NCBI RefSeq assembly: GCF_900116445.1 | Contig: NZ_FPBH01000017.1 | Coordinates: forward strand, 124,001-188,000 | DNA from: Paraburkholderia aspalathi | GTDB taxonomy: Bacteria > Pseudomonadota > Gammaproteobacteria > Burkholderiales > Burkholderiaceae | DNA: 64,000 nt | Reading direction: 5' to 3' | Part shown: positions 17,126-26,188 of the stretch, piece by piece | Position numbering within the stretch: position 1 is the stretch's first letter | Layout of the letters: every line of letters begins with the position of its first letter | Position numbers and translations under genes: made by a program | Notes under the pieces: model-generated | Told to the model about the DNA's origin: nothing | What the model saw: the letters and a program-made list of their open reading frames with translations, nothing else | The model's database searches: none

Positions 17126-18672
17126 CACGACGACTCCTTCGCAACGGCCGCGTCGGGCGCGCCGGTTTCGTACGCGAACGCATTCACGTCGAAGAGGGCG
17201 AGCGGCGCGTCATCGCGCGTTTCGAGGTGGAAGCGCCACAACACATTGCGCGCCACCTTCAGTCGATAGGCGCTCGAGGCGCGCATGTCAGTGAGCGGCT
17301 GGTAATCGGCGACGAGTGCGTTCATCGCTTGCCGCGCGGTGCTTTCGTTCCATGTTGCGCCAATCAGCGCGGCCTCGGTTTGCGCGGCGCGTTTGGGCGT
17401 CGCGGCCATGCCGCCGAACGCGATGCGGGCGTCCCTGATCGCGCAGTTTTCGCCGATGTGCAGCGCAAATGCGGCGCACACCGCGGAGATGTCCTGATCG
17501 TAACGCTTTGACACTTTGTACGTGCGGAAGCGCAGATCGCGGGCCGGACGCGGCACGCGCAGCGCCGCAACGAATTCGCCTGCCGCGAGGGCGGTTTTCT
17601 GATAGCCGAGGTAGAACGCATCGAGTTTCAGCGCGCGGGTTTTGGCGCCGTGGCGCAACACGACTTCGGCGTCGAGCGCGAGCAGCGCAGGCATCGAATC
17701 ACCGATTGGCGAGCCGTTCGCGACGTTGCCGCCGAGTGTGCCGGCATTGCGGATCGGCAGCGACGCAAAGCGCGTCCACAGTTCGGCCAGTTCGGGGTAA
17801 TCGGCGGCGAGCGCCGCGTAGGCGTCTTCGAGCGTGACAGCGGCGCCGATCGTCAGCGTCTGCGCATCGCGCTCGATCGTCTTCAATTCGGCGACGTTGC
17901 CGATGTACAGGATGTCGCCGAGATCGCGGAACTGCTTGGTGACCCAGAGGCCGACGTCGGTGCTGCCTGCCAGCAGGCGCGCTTGTGGATGCTCGGCGCG
18001 CAGTTTGGCGAACGCGTCGAGCGAGACCGGTGCATGGAACGTGGGCGAGCCGAACGCAGTGCCGCGCGTATCGGGCGCGCTGTACTCGAAGGTGTCGCGG
18101 CGTTGGATCTCACGCAGCTTGTCGGCGACCGCTTTGCGGTCCAGCGTCACGCGTGGGTATTGCGGGTAGTCGAACATCTTCTGCGACGCGTCGACGATCG
18201 GCCGGTAGCCGGTACAGCGGCACAGATTGCCGGACAGCGCGGCGTTGATCTCATCGCGGGTGGGCAGGCCGGCGGCGGCCGGCTGGTTTTCATACAGCGC
18301 CCACATCGACATCACGAAGCCGGGGGTGCAGAAACCGCACTGCGAGCCGTGGCAATCGACCATGGCCTGTTGGACGGGGTGCAGGGCGCCGTCGGCGGCG
18401 CGCAGGTCTTCGACGGTGAAAAGGGCTTTGCCGTCCAGCGTCGGCAGGAACTGAATACAGGCGTTGACCGCTTTCAGCGCGAGCCCGCCTTGTGCATCCA
18501 GTTCGCCGATGACCACCGTGCAGGCGCCGCAGTCGCCTTCCGCGCAGCCTTCCTTGGTGCCCGTGCAATGCAAATCCTCGCGCAGGTGCTGCAGCACGGT
18601 GCGCGTCGCCGGGACGCCCGCGACCTCACGGACGGACCCCTGGTGATAAAAGCGGATGGTTTGCGTTGTCAT
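17125..18672 (-). CDS. xdhA: xanthine dehydrogenase, iron-sulfur and FAD small subunit
   Basis: This 515-residue subunit passes electrons from the Mo site to FAD and NAD+. The N-terminal [2Fe-2S] cluster ligands are Cys43, Cys48 and Cys51 (GCAEGDCGAC) plus a Cys near 73. The second cluster follows in GSQCGFCTPGF and GNLCRCTGY. The FAD domain carries GGNVANGSPIGDSMPAL. The start at MTTQTIRFYH (18672) fits the family; the open frame extends 28 codons upstream into sequence without family similarity. It is the first gene of the xdhA-xdhB-xdhC-deaminase-guaD run. Confidence 0.94.
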   Translation of the reverse strand: MTTQTIRFYHQGSVREVAGVPATRTVLQHLREDLHCTGTKEGCAEGDCGACTVVIGELDAQGGLALKAVNACIQFLPTLDGKALFTVEDLRAADGALHPVQQAMVDCHGSQCGFCTPGFVMSMWALYENQPAAAGLPTRDEINAALSGNLCRCTGYRPIVDASQKMFDYPQYPRVTLDRKAVADKLREIQRRDTFEYSAPDTRGTAFGSPTFHAPVSLDAFAKLRAEHPQARLLAGSTDVGLWVTKQFRDLGDILYIGNVAELKTIERDAQTLTIGAAVTLEDAYAALAADYPELAELWTRFASLPIRNAGTLGGNVANGSPIGDSMPALLALDAEVVLRHGAKTRALKLDAFYLGYQKTALAAGEFVAALRVPRPARDLRFRTYKVSKRYDQDISAVCAAFALHIGENCAIRDARIAFGGMAATPKRAAQTEAALIGATWNESTARQAMNALVADYQPLTDMRASSAYRLKVARNVLWRFHLETRDDAPLALFDVNAFAYETGAPDAAVAKESS

Positions 18673-19084
18673 GGCGAATCCGAAAGACAGTGCGGACCGG
18701 GCGCGCGTTACGCATGGGGTCGCGCCAAAGCCGGCCTCGCGCACGTAGATCGCCATCCAGTTCCGAAGATAGCATTACCTTGTCCCGAAAAGATTTCCCA
18801 ACCCGCATGAAGCTTATTCGGAAGCGGTCATGTAATTAATACGATTCGCGCCGCGGTGGGAAGTTGCTTAAAGCGTGGCGGATCGGGGAAAACGAGGCAG
18901 GATGGGGCAGCGCGGAGAATGACGGAGGCCGGGTGCTGACTCGCGGGCGGCCGGAAAGAGGGGCTGGCTGTATTTACGGGGCCGGAGCAGATGTGAAAAC
19001 GCCGGCCTTCGAACCGCCCTGGCAGGCGGGGCAAAGGTCGGCGTGAGGCCGGCTATTCCGATCGGAGCGGCTGGAACAGCCGGT
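18673..19084. other. non-coding interval between xdhA and dsbB
   Basis: These 412 bases upstream of xdhA presumably hold its promoter, but I see no convincing -35/-10 pair. At the dsbB side, CGGCTG/CAGCCG (19068-19082) forms a short hairpin three bases past the dsbB stop, next to a TCCGATCGGA palindrome (19057-19066). Neither has a T tract. The short open frames here look like chance. Confidence 0.5.
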
Positions 19085-19594
19085 TCAGGCGATCCGGCGG
19101 CGATTCTTGATCAGGCTCAGCGCCAGCGGCACGAAAGCGACGACGAAAGCCACCAGCGACCAGGTGGGCAGCGACAGGCCGAGAATCGGCGGATAGGCCG
19201 TTTCGCAGAGGCCTGCCACCTTGAAGACGCCGGGCAGCCACTGCGCGGGCGGCAAGCTGTCGACCACCGGCTGCAGCGCGTCAAAGCCACAGCTGAAGCC
19301 CGGATTGGCCTGCACATACACGTGCCGCGCGGCAGTCACGATGCCGCCCAGAGCCGACAGGGCCGCCAGCACTTCCAGCAGCCGCACGCCGCGCCAGCTG
19401 TTAAAGCGTGCGCCGAGGAATGCAAAAATCGCGATCAGCAGGAAGAAATAGCGCTGGATGATGCACAGCGGGCACGGGTCTTCGTGCAAGCCGTATTGCA
19501 GATACAACGCGCCGGCGACGAGGCCGACGCAGATCAGGCCAAGCAGAACCAGCAGGGAGCGCTCGCGGCGCAGCATCGCATTGTCGTTATTCAT
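19085..19594 (-). CDS. dsbB: disulfide bond formation protein B
   Basis: This 169-residue inner-membrane protein with four helices reoxidises DsbA and passes electrons to quinone. The first redox pair is PCPLCIIQRY in the first periplasmic loop. The second pair is the Cys in GFSCGFD and the Cys in AGLCETAYP of the second loop. The start at 19594 (MNNDNAMLRRERS) gives the usual length; upstream in-frame codons lack a signal for an earlier start. It is followed by the amidase unit on the same strand but has no evident link to it. Confidence 0.93.
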   Translation of the reverse strand: MNNDNAMLRRERSLLVLLGLICVGLVAGALYLQYGLHEDPCPLCIIQRYFFLLIAIFAFLGARFNSWRGVRLLEVLAALSALGGIVTAARHVYVQANPGFSCGFDALQPVVDSLPPAQWLPGVFKVAGLCETAYPPILGLSLPTWSLVAFVVAFVPLALSLIKNRRRIA

Positions 19595-19729
19595 GGGTCG
19601 TGTGGCTGTCTGGAAACGGAAAGGGCAGGTGCCCGCGATTCTAGCGCGAACCCCCGCCCTGGCGCTTATCACGCTTTTAAGGCGCAATCCTCGCTCGGCG
19701 TCTGCTCCGTGTCCCGTTTAGCGCCCCAC

Positions 19730-21109
19730 TCAGCGAATCGCGTTGAGCACCGCCTCAGCGCCGCGGCCGATGGCCAGCAAGGCGTCGTCGGTGTGCGGTG
19801 CGCCTGCCAGCATCAGGCCGACGGGCGCGTCGCCGCGCAGATGGCAAGGCAGCGACAGCGCGCAGGTGTCGAGGAAGTTGAACACGCTCGGGTTGCGCAG
19901 GATCAGCGCGTTGGTGCGGCCGAAAGCTTCATCGTCGTCGATCAGGTCGGCTACGCGCGGCGGGACAACCGGCACGGTCGGTGCGACGACCGCGTCGAAA
20001 CGCTGCCACAGCGTGCGCGCGGCTTCGTCGAGCATGGCCTGGCGCTCGGCGAGCAGATCCAGATAGTCGACGGCGCTGGCCGGCTGGCCTTTCAGGATGC
20101 GCACCAGCACGCGCGGATCGTATTGATCGCGGTGCTTTTCCAGCAGCGGACGGTGCCATGCATAGGCTTCGATCGGCGAAAAGCCGAAGCGGTTGATCTC
20201 GGGCAGACGGTCGAGCGGCGCGAAGCGCACTTCCGTGACGATCGCGCCGGCCGCTTCCAGATGCTTGAGGGCAGTATCGATCGCGGCGGCGACCGCCGGT
20301 TCGACGCCGTCGGTCACGAAATTGGTCAATACGCCAAGGCGCACGCCTTCGAGCGGCCGGGCCGCCGGAATGCGCGGTTCGAGTCCGGCCAGCATGCGGT
20401 CGACCAGCGCGCAGCACGCCACCGAGACGCCGATCGGCCCGAACGAATCCAGCGTGGAAGAAAGCGGTACGCCGCCTTGCTTCGGAATGCGATCAGCGGT
20501 CGGCTTGAAGCCTGTCAGGCCGCATAGCGCAGCCGGAATGCGGATCGAACCGCCGGTATCGGTGCCGAGTGCGACGGCCGCCATGCCGTCCGCGACCGAC
20601 GCCGCCGCGCCCGACGACGAACCGCCCGAAATCCGCTCGTCACCCTTCACACCGCGCTGATACGGCGACAGCGGATGCCCGTAATGCGGATTCAGGCCGA
20701 GCCCGGAAAACGCGAACTCGCTCATATTGGTACGCCCGACGATTACCGCGCCCGCCCGTTTCAGGCGCGCAACCGCGACCGCGTCCGCCTTGGCGGCGGG
20801 CGCGTCGGCCAGCACCACGGAACCCGCTCGGGTCGGCTGGCCTTCGATATCGAACAGGTCTTTGACCGACACCGGAATCCCGGCAAGCGGCGAGAGCACG
20901 GTGCCGGCGGCGCGCAGGCGGTCGTGCGCATCGGCGGCGGCGCGGGCGCTGTCGGCGTCGACGTGCATGAAGGCGACCGCACCCTGGCCGGCCGGATCGG
21001 CGATCCGTTCGAGCGCGGTTTCAACGAGCGCGCGGCTGGTGGTGCGGCCCGCGGCGAGGTCGGCGGCAAGCTGGGCTAGCGGCGGGAAGGGCGTGAATTC
21101 GGTGGCCAT
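19730..21109 (-). CDS. amidase signature family hydrolase
   Basis: This 459-residue amidase has the catalytic Lys in VSVKDLFD, the Gly/Ser-rich signature GGSSSGAAAS and the nucleophile Ser in TDTGGSIRIPAALCG, giving the Ser-cisSer-Lys set. It hydrolyses an amide bond of unknown substrate in the cytoplasm. It is not GatA by context, as there is no gatB or gatC nearby. It is the distal gene of the minus-strand unit DUF2848 - MFS - GntR - amidase, which suggests breakdown of an imported amide or cyclic compound. Confidence 0.88.
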   Translation of the reverse strand: MATEFTPFPPLAQLAADLAAGRTTSRALVETALERIADPAGQGAVAFMHVDADSARAAADAHDRLRAAGTVLSPLAGIPVSVKDLFDIEGQPTRAGSVVLADAPAAKADAVAVARLKRAGAVIVGRTNMSEFAFSGLGLNPHYGHPLSPYQRGVKGDERISGGSSSGAAASVADGMAAVALGTDTGGSIRIPAALCGLTGFKPTADRIPKQGGVPLSSTLDSFGPIGVSVACCALVDRMLAGLEPRIPAARPLEGVRLGVLTNFVTDGVEPAVAAAIDTALKHLEAAGAIVTEVRFAPLDRLPEINRFGFSPIEAYAWHRPLLEKHRDQYDPRVLVRILKGQPASAVDYLDLLAERQAMLDEAARTLWQRFDAVVAPTVPVVPPRVADLIDDDEAFGRTNALILRNPSVFNFLDTCALSLPCHLRGDAPVGLMLAGAPHTDDALLAIGRGAEAVLNAIR

Positions 21110-21218
21110 GATGTCGGGAAGGACCAGGTTAGATGCGCGATTAGATGCGCGGTTAGCTTGAGATCACTTTGTAGCGGGTTCCCGCTGACTGCGCAGCCGG
21201 GCCCGCGTTCAGGGTCGG

Positions 21219-21899
21219 TCAAATCCGGTTGAATAATGTCGAGCGGAACGCTTCGATATGCTTTTGCACCGATTGGCGGGCGCCTTCGGCATCGCGTTCG
21301 CGCAGCAGGCGAAACAGCTCCAGATGTTCTTCGTGGACGTCTTCGAGATGATGCGGCTCGGACAGAGAAATGAACCAGAAGCGCAGCGAGCGTTCGTGCA
21401 GCCCACGCAGGATGTCGGCCAGCACAGGGTTGCGCGACGCCGCCGAAATCGCCAGATGAAACTCGCGGTCGATATCCATCATGCCCTCGATATCATGCGC
21501 GGCGACGCACACCGACGAGCGGTCCAGCAAGGCCTGCATCGCGTCGAAATCGTGTTGCTGCGCATGGCGAGCGGCCAGCTCGACGCAGTAGCTTTCGTTG
21601 ACGAGCCGCACGTCGATGATCGCCAGCACGTCGTCGAGCGAAACTGGGCGGACCATGATGCCTTTTCTCGGCATGATGGTGAGCATGCCTTCGTGCACCA
21701 GCCGGTGCAGCGCCTGATGTACCGGTGTTCTGCCGATGCCCGTCAGCACCATCAATTCCGCTTCGTTGAGCACCTCGCTCGGCCGCAAACGCATCGTGAT
21801 GATCTCGCGCTTGACGAAGGCATAGGCCTGCTCGGCGAGACTCGCCGAGCCGGTTTCGCGGGGGGCACTGGAACGGCGGGCAGTCTGCAAAAGCGTCAT
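21219..21899 (-). CDS. GntR-family transcriptional regulator, FadR/FCD subfamily
   Basis: This 226-residue regulator has an N-terminal winged helix (LAEQAYAFVKREI, then LNEAELMVLTGIGRTPVHQALHRL) and an all-helical FCD ligand-binding domain with metal-type ligands (Asp in DIDREFHLAI and later histidines in the SEPHHLEDVHEEHLE stretch). It lies inside the amidase/MFS/DUF2848 unit and probably represses it in the absence of the substrate. A candidate site is the inverted repeat at 24131-24144. Confidence 0.9.
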   Translation of the reverse strand: MTLLQTARRSSAPRETGSASLAEQAYAFVKREIITMRLRPSEVLNEAELMVLTGIGRTPVHQALHRLVHEGMLTIMPRKGIMVRPVSLDDVLAIIDVRLVNESYCVELAARHAQQHDFDAMQALLDRSSVCVAAHDIEGMMDIDREFHLAISAASRNPVLADILRGLHERSLRFWFISLSEPHHLEDVHEEHLELFRLLRERDAEGARQSVQKHIEAFRSTLFNRI

Positions 21900-22047
21900 G
21901 TGAAGAAGGTGCGGGCGGTGTCGTCCGCATTGTAGAGCAAGGTTTTGCGCGGACGGCGCCGGGTGGACGGTTGCTCACCCGGCGCCGTTTGCGCATGACG
22001 CGTGCTTGGTTCTCACACGTCACAGCAATCACGGAAATCCTGGCGTG

Positions 22048-23400
22048 TCAGGCGCTCCTCGGCGTCACCGCCGCGGCATGTTGCACCTTGACGCGCGGCA
22101 TCATCAACGTGACCAGCCCGCCGACGATCAATGCTCCCGCGATCAGCACCAGCCCGAAGGTCACGCTATGCGTCGCATCCTTCACGATGCCGAGCACATA
22201 CGGGCTCACATAGCCGGCCAGATTCGCAATCGAGTTGATCACGGCGATGCCGGCCACGGCCGCGGTGCCTTGCAGGAACGTAGTGGACATCGACCAGAAG
22301 ATGCCGAAGCCCGCCAGAATGCCGATATAGGCGATCGACAAACCGGTGACGGCGAGCGGAATCGAGTTGGTCACCGAGGCGCTGCCGAGCAGGCCCGCCG
22401 CGCCGATGAAGCAGCATACGGCGTAATGCCAGCGTCGTTCGCCCGTGATATCCGACGAGCGGCCGATCAGGATCATGCCGATGCCCGCCGCGAGATAGGG
22501 AATCGCGGTGACGAAGCCGTTCGTGACGAGATTCGTGACGCCGAGGTCCTTGACGATCTGCGGCAGCCAGAACGAAAAACCCGCGTTGCCGGTGACGAGG
22601 CAGAAGTAGATCAGCGTCAGCAGCCAGAAGCGGCCCGAGCGCAACGCAACCGCCAGACTCTGCTCAGCGCCGGCCGCTGCCGCCGCCGTGTTTTCCCGCG
22701 ATAGGCGGCCGAGGATTACGCGCTTTTCGTCGTCGGTGAGCCAGGCGGCTTCGGCGGGCGTGTTGCGCAACACGGCGAGCGCCCAGAAGCCGGCGAGGAT
22801 CGACGGAATGCCTTCGATCAGGAACATCCACTGCCAGCCGCGCAAGCCGTGCGCTTCATGCAGCGCCGACATCAGAAAGCCCGATAACGGCGCGCCGATG
22901 ATTCCTGCCACCGGAATCGCCGCCATGAACACGGCGACCATCCGCGCGCGCCGGTCGGACGGAAACCAGAAGGTCAGATACAGCACCACGCCCGGCACCA
23001 GTCCGGCCTCGGCGACGCCGAGGAAAAAGCGCAGCACGTAGAACATCGTTTCCGAGCGTACGAACATCATCAGACATGACAGCAACCCCCACAGCATCGT
23101 GATGCGGGCGATGGTGGCGCGCGCACCGAACTTCTTCAGCAGCAGATTGCTCGGCACTTCGAACACGAAATAGCCGAAGAAAAAGATCCCCGCGCCGAGT
23201 CCATACGCCGCGTTCGAAAGGCCGAGGTCGCCGGTGAACTGCAGCTTCGCGTAACCGATGTTGACGCGGTCCAGGTACGACAACACGTAGACGAGAAACA
23301 GGAACGGCATGATGCGCCAGGTGATCTTGCGCAGGGCGGCGGCTTCGAGCCACGCGTCGGAAGACGCGTCGGCGTCGGCGGATAGCGAAGGGGAATTCAT
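22048..23400 (-). CDS. MFS transporter, anion:cation symporter type
   Basis: This 450-residue permease has twelve predicted helices. The N-terminal part (YLDRVNIGYAKLQF, then ATIARITMLWG and FFLGVAEAGLVPGV) matches the ACS family that imports organic anions such as tartrate and hydroxylated aromatic acids. Its GAGG ribosome binding site overlaps the stop of the upstream DUF2848 gene (8-base spacing), so the two are co-transcribed. It probably imports the substrate degraded by DUF2848 and the amidase. The substrate itself cannot be read from the sequence. Confidence 0.9.
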   Translation of the reverse strand: MNSPSLSADADASSDAWLEAAALRKITWRIMPFLFLVYVLSYLDRVNIGYAKLQFTGDLGLSNAAYGLGAGIFFFGYFVFEVPSNLLLKKFGARATIARITMLWGLLSCLMMFVRSETMFYVLRFFLGVAEAGLVPGVVLYLTFWFPSDRRARMVAVFMAAIPVAGIIGAPLSGFLMSALHEAHGLRGWQWMFLIEGIPSILAGFWALAVLRNTPAEAAWLTDDEKRVILGRLSRENTAAAAAGAEQSLAVALRSGRFWLLTLIYFCLVTGNAGFSFWLPQIVKDLGVTNLVTNGFVTAIPYLAAGIGMILIGRSSDITGERRWHYAVCCFIGAAGLLGSASVTNSIPLAVTGLSIAYIGILAGFGIFWSMSTTFLQGTAAVAGIAVINSIANLAGYVSPYVLGIVKDATHSVTFGLVLIAGALIVGGLVTLMMPRVKVQHAAAVTPRSA

Positions 23401-23407
23401 GGATGCC

Positions 23408-24094
23408 TCATTCGACGATAGGTAACGCGTGCACGCGGTAAGCGTGGCGCAGCGTGCGGTTCAGGACGGGGTCGTGCAGTTCGAGTTCGAGCGCGTCGCC
23501 GTCGGCCATCCCGACGATGCCGCCTTGTACCGCCAGCGTGCCGCAGAACATCGCGGCGCCTTCTGCCACGGGTGCGCGTTCCAGCAGATCGGCGGCCGGC
23601 AGCAGCGACGCGACGCTGCCTTGCTGATAGACGCGTCGCTCGCCGTTCTTTGTCGCCGCGAAGCCGCGCAGTTCGAGTTGATCCCAGTGACCGGCGACAT
23701 CGTCGAAACGCCATGCGTCGCGTGCGACCGGTTTCGGGCAAACCTGTTTGGAGACCGTGACGCCATAAGCCTCGACTTCGCGGTCGGTATGGTCGGAGCC
23801 GACGGTGACAAGTAGCCCCGCTTTCGAGCGCACCAGCACGCACTCTGCTTCACCGCTCGACTTCACGCCCACCACGTCGATCTGTTCGGCCTGTGTCAGC
23901 AGTTCGGCGCCGAGGCGGTAGAAGCAGGGCGTGGTAGACGGCCGCTTCACGCCGAGCTCTGCCAGTTCGGCGATGTGATGCTCGATCGCTGCCTGATCGC
24001 GCCCGGCCCAGCCGGCGATCGTCAGACGATTCACTTCGACGATATCGGCGCGACTGTCGCCGGAACGATCTACAACATTGAAGGACACCTGCAT
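23408..24094 (-). CDS. DUF2848 family protein
   Basis: This 228-residue protein belongs, as far as I recognise, to DUF2848, an uncharacterised family. Visible stretches are LTIAGWAGRDQAAIEHHI, VGSDHTDREVEAYG and AMFCGTLAVQGGI. The ATG at 24094 has a GGGAG site 7 bases upstream; a GTG one codon earlier is possible. It heads the unit with the MFS importer, GntR regulator and amidase. An enzymatic role in the same catabolic route is likely, but the reaction is unknown. Confidence 0.8.
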   Translation of the reverse strand: MQVSFNVVDRSGDSRADIVEVNRLTIAGWAGRDQAAIEHHIAELAELGVKRPSTTPCFYRLGAELLTQAEQIDVVGVKSSGEAECVLVRSKAGLLVTVGSDHTDREVEAYGVTVSKQVCPKPVARDAWRFDDVAGHWDQLELRGFAATKNGERRVYQQGSVASLLPAADLLERAPVAEGAAMFCGTLAVQGGIVGMADGDALELELHDPVLNRTLRHAYRVHALPIVE

Positions 24095-24130
24095 CACTCG
24101 ACTCCCAAGAAAATATGCAGCAAATATTAT

Positions 24131-24144
24131 TGTGATATTTCACA
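24131..24144. promoter_or_regulatory. candidate operator upstream of the DUF2848 gene
   Basis: TGTGATATTTCACA is an inverted repeat (TGTGA, 4 bases, TCACA) lying 37 bases before the DUF2848 start in the divergent region shared with the antiporter gene. It could be the site of the unit's own GntR regulator. The 4-base spacer differs from the 6-base spacer of CRP sites. Confidence 0.45.
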
Positions 24145-24303
24145 GGTGTCCAGCGTGTCAAAAAAGTTTCGGGTCAACGGCCCCGCCGTAAGGTTAGCGA
24201 TCCGGCCAACCCCACGTCCTTTCGGCTTTTGCGCGATTTGGTGCGCCGCACGAGTACGTTACACTGCGTTTTTGAGACATTACTTTTTGTAAGGGACATA
24301 TCC

Positions 24304-26061
24304 ATGCATCACGGCATCGGCTTCATTCAGGATCTGGCGGTCGTGATGGCGCTCGCCGGCGTCGTCACCGTGCTGTTCCATCGCCTGAAGCAGCCGGTGG
24401 TGCTGGGCTACATCGCGGCGGGCGTGATCATCGGGCCGTACACGCCGCCGTTCCAACTGATCCACGACGAGCAGACCATCCAGACGCTCGGTGAACTCGG
24501 CGTGGTGTTCCTGATGTTTTCGCTCGGACTCGAATTCAGCCTGCGCAAGCTGTTCAAGGTCGGCGCGACGGCGATCGTCGCGGCGCTCTCCGAAATCGTG
24601 CTGATGCTATGGATCGGCTACGAGATTGGCAGCGCGTTCGGCTGGAGTTCGATGGACTCGCTGTTCCTCGGCGCGATTCTCGCGATCTCGTCGACGACCA
24701 TCATCGTCAAGGCGCTCTCCGAACTGGGCCTGAAGCGCGAGAGCTTCGCGCAACTGGTGTTCGGGATTCTGATCGTCGAGGATATTCTCGCCATCGCGAT
24801 GCTGGTGCTGCTCTCCGGCATCGCGCAGACAGGGCAGTTGAGCGCGGGCGTCGCCGTCGTGACACTTGGCAAGTTGTTGCTCTTCATGACGGTGTCGTTG
24901 GTGGTGGGCATTCTGCTCGTGCCGCGCGCGTTGAACTACGTGGCGCGCGCCAAGAGCGACGAGATGCTACTGGTCTCGGTGCTCGGCTTCTGCTTCGGCT
25001 TCTGTCTGCTGGTGGTGAAGCTCGATTACAGCATTGCGCTCGGCGCGTTCCTGATCGGCGCGATCATGGCCGAGTCGCGCCATCTGCATCGGATCGAGCA
25101 CCTGATCGCGCCGCTGCGCGACGCCTTTTCCGCGATCTTCTTCGTGACGATCGGCCTGATGCTGAACCCGGCCGTGTTGGTCGACTATGCCTGGCCGATT
25201 GCGGTGATTACGGTGGCGGTGATCATCGGCAAGATCGTGTCGTGCGGGCTCGGCACTTTTCTCGCAGGCAAAGATGGGCGCACGGCGATGCGGGTCGGCA
25301 TGACCGTTTCGCAGATCGGCGAGTTCTCGTTCATCATCGCGTCGCTCGGTTTGACCTTGAAGGTGACGAGCGCGTTTCTGTATCCGATCGCGGTGGCCGT
25401 CTCCGCGTTGACCACGCTTTTCACGCCTTACCTGATTCGTGCCGCCGATCCGCTGACGCAGCGTCTCGGGCAGGCGATGCCACGCACGCTAGTCAACGTG
25501 TTCGGCATGTACGGGCAATGGCTGCGTAGTTTGAGTACCGGAACCGGCGAGCCGACGTTGTTCGGTATGACGCGGCGGATCGTTTTGCAGATCGCCGTCA
25601 ATCTCGCGCTGGTCGCGGCGATTTTCCTGATCGTGTCGTATAGCGCGCCTCACACCAGCACCTTGCTCGCGCACTGGATGAGCTCCGAGCCGATGCAGCG
25701 CGTCGTTTTATGGAGCATCGCGCTGGTGCTGTCGATGCCGTTCCTGGTCGCGGTCTATCGTAAGACCAAGTCGCTCGCGCTGTTGCTCGCCGAGGTGAGC
25801 GTGCAGCCGGCGACAGCGGGGCGCTTCACCAGCGCGATTCGTTACGCGATCTCCGATCTGGTGCCGGTGGTCTCGATGGTCGGCGTGTTTTTGCTGGTCG
25901 CGGCGCTCTCCAGCAGCATCTTGCCGCCGACGGGCCTCCTGACCGTCGTGCTGGTGTGCGCTGCGCTACTGTTGGCGCTGGTGTGGCGCTGGTGTGTGAA
26001 AATCCACGCCGCGATGCAGATCGCCCTGCGCGAAACGTTCGAAGAACAGCCGGATCCTTGA
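24304..26061 (+). CDS. CPA2-family cation:proton antiporter (Kef-like) without an RCK domain
   Basis: This 585-residue inner-membrane antiporter has Kef/CPA2 features: QPVVLGYIAAGVIIGP, LFLMFSLGLEFSL-like sequence (VFLMFSLGLEFSLRKL), SLFLGAILAISSTTI and ALGAFLIGAIMAES. After the antiporter core it continues with additional helices (about residues 440-570) and ends in a short tail. No TrkA-N/RCK nucleotide-binding domain is seen, unlike KefB, KefC or YbaL. The ATG at 24304 has AAGGGA 7 bases upstream; an in-frame 25-codon extension upstream is unlikely to be real. It probably exchanges K+ or Na+ for protons. Confidence 0.88.
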   Translation: MHHGIGFIQDLAVVMALAGVVTVLFHRLKQPVVLGYIAAGVIIGPYTPPFQLIHDEQTIQTLGELGVVFLMFSLGLEFSLRKLFKVGATAIVAALSEIVLMLWIGYEIGSAFGWSSMDSLFLGAILAISSTTIIVKALSELGLKRESFAQLVFGILIVEDILAIAMLVLLSGIAQTGQLSAGVAVVTLGKLLLFMTVSLVVGILLVPRALNYVARAKSDEMLLVSVLGFCFGFCLLVVKLDYSIALGAFLIGAIMAESRHLHRIEHLIAPLRDAFSAIFFVTIGLMLNPAVLVDYAWPIAVITVAVIIGKIVSCGLGTFLAGKDGRTAMRVGMTVSQIGEFSFIIASLGLTLKVTSAFLYPIAVAVSALTTLFTPYLIRAADPLTQRLGQAMPRTLVNVFGMYGQWLRSLSTGTGEPTLFGMTRRIVLQIAVNLALVAAIFLIVSYSAPHTSTLLAHWMSSEPMQRVVLWSIALVLSMPFLVAVYRKTKSLALLLAEVSVQPATAGRFTSAIRYAISDLVPVVSMVGVFLLVAALSSSILPPTGLLTVVLVCAALLLALVWRWCVKIHAAMQIALRETFEEQPDP

Positions 26062-26188
26062 GTTAGACGACCTGCGTCCTGAATCGCAACAATGTGAGCA
26101 ATTGTGTGCGGGTTTGCCGGGCTTGCCGCGCTAGCGGATAATCAGGGCATATTCATTCGTTCGCGTGGAAGGCGCCTGTCTGACTGTC

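Noticed and set aside
18864..19046. Possible 60-residue gene between xdhA and dsbB
   Set aside because: Short, no ribosome binding site and no similarity; best read as non-coding.
24131..24144. CRP binding site
   Set aside because: The half-sites TGTGA/TCACA are separated by 4, not 6, bases, so a GntR-type operator is more plausible.
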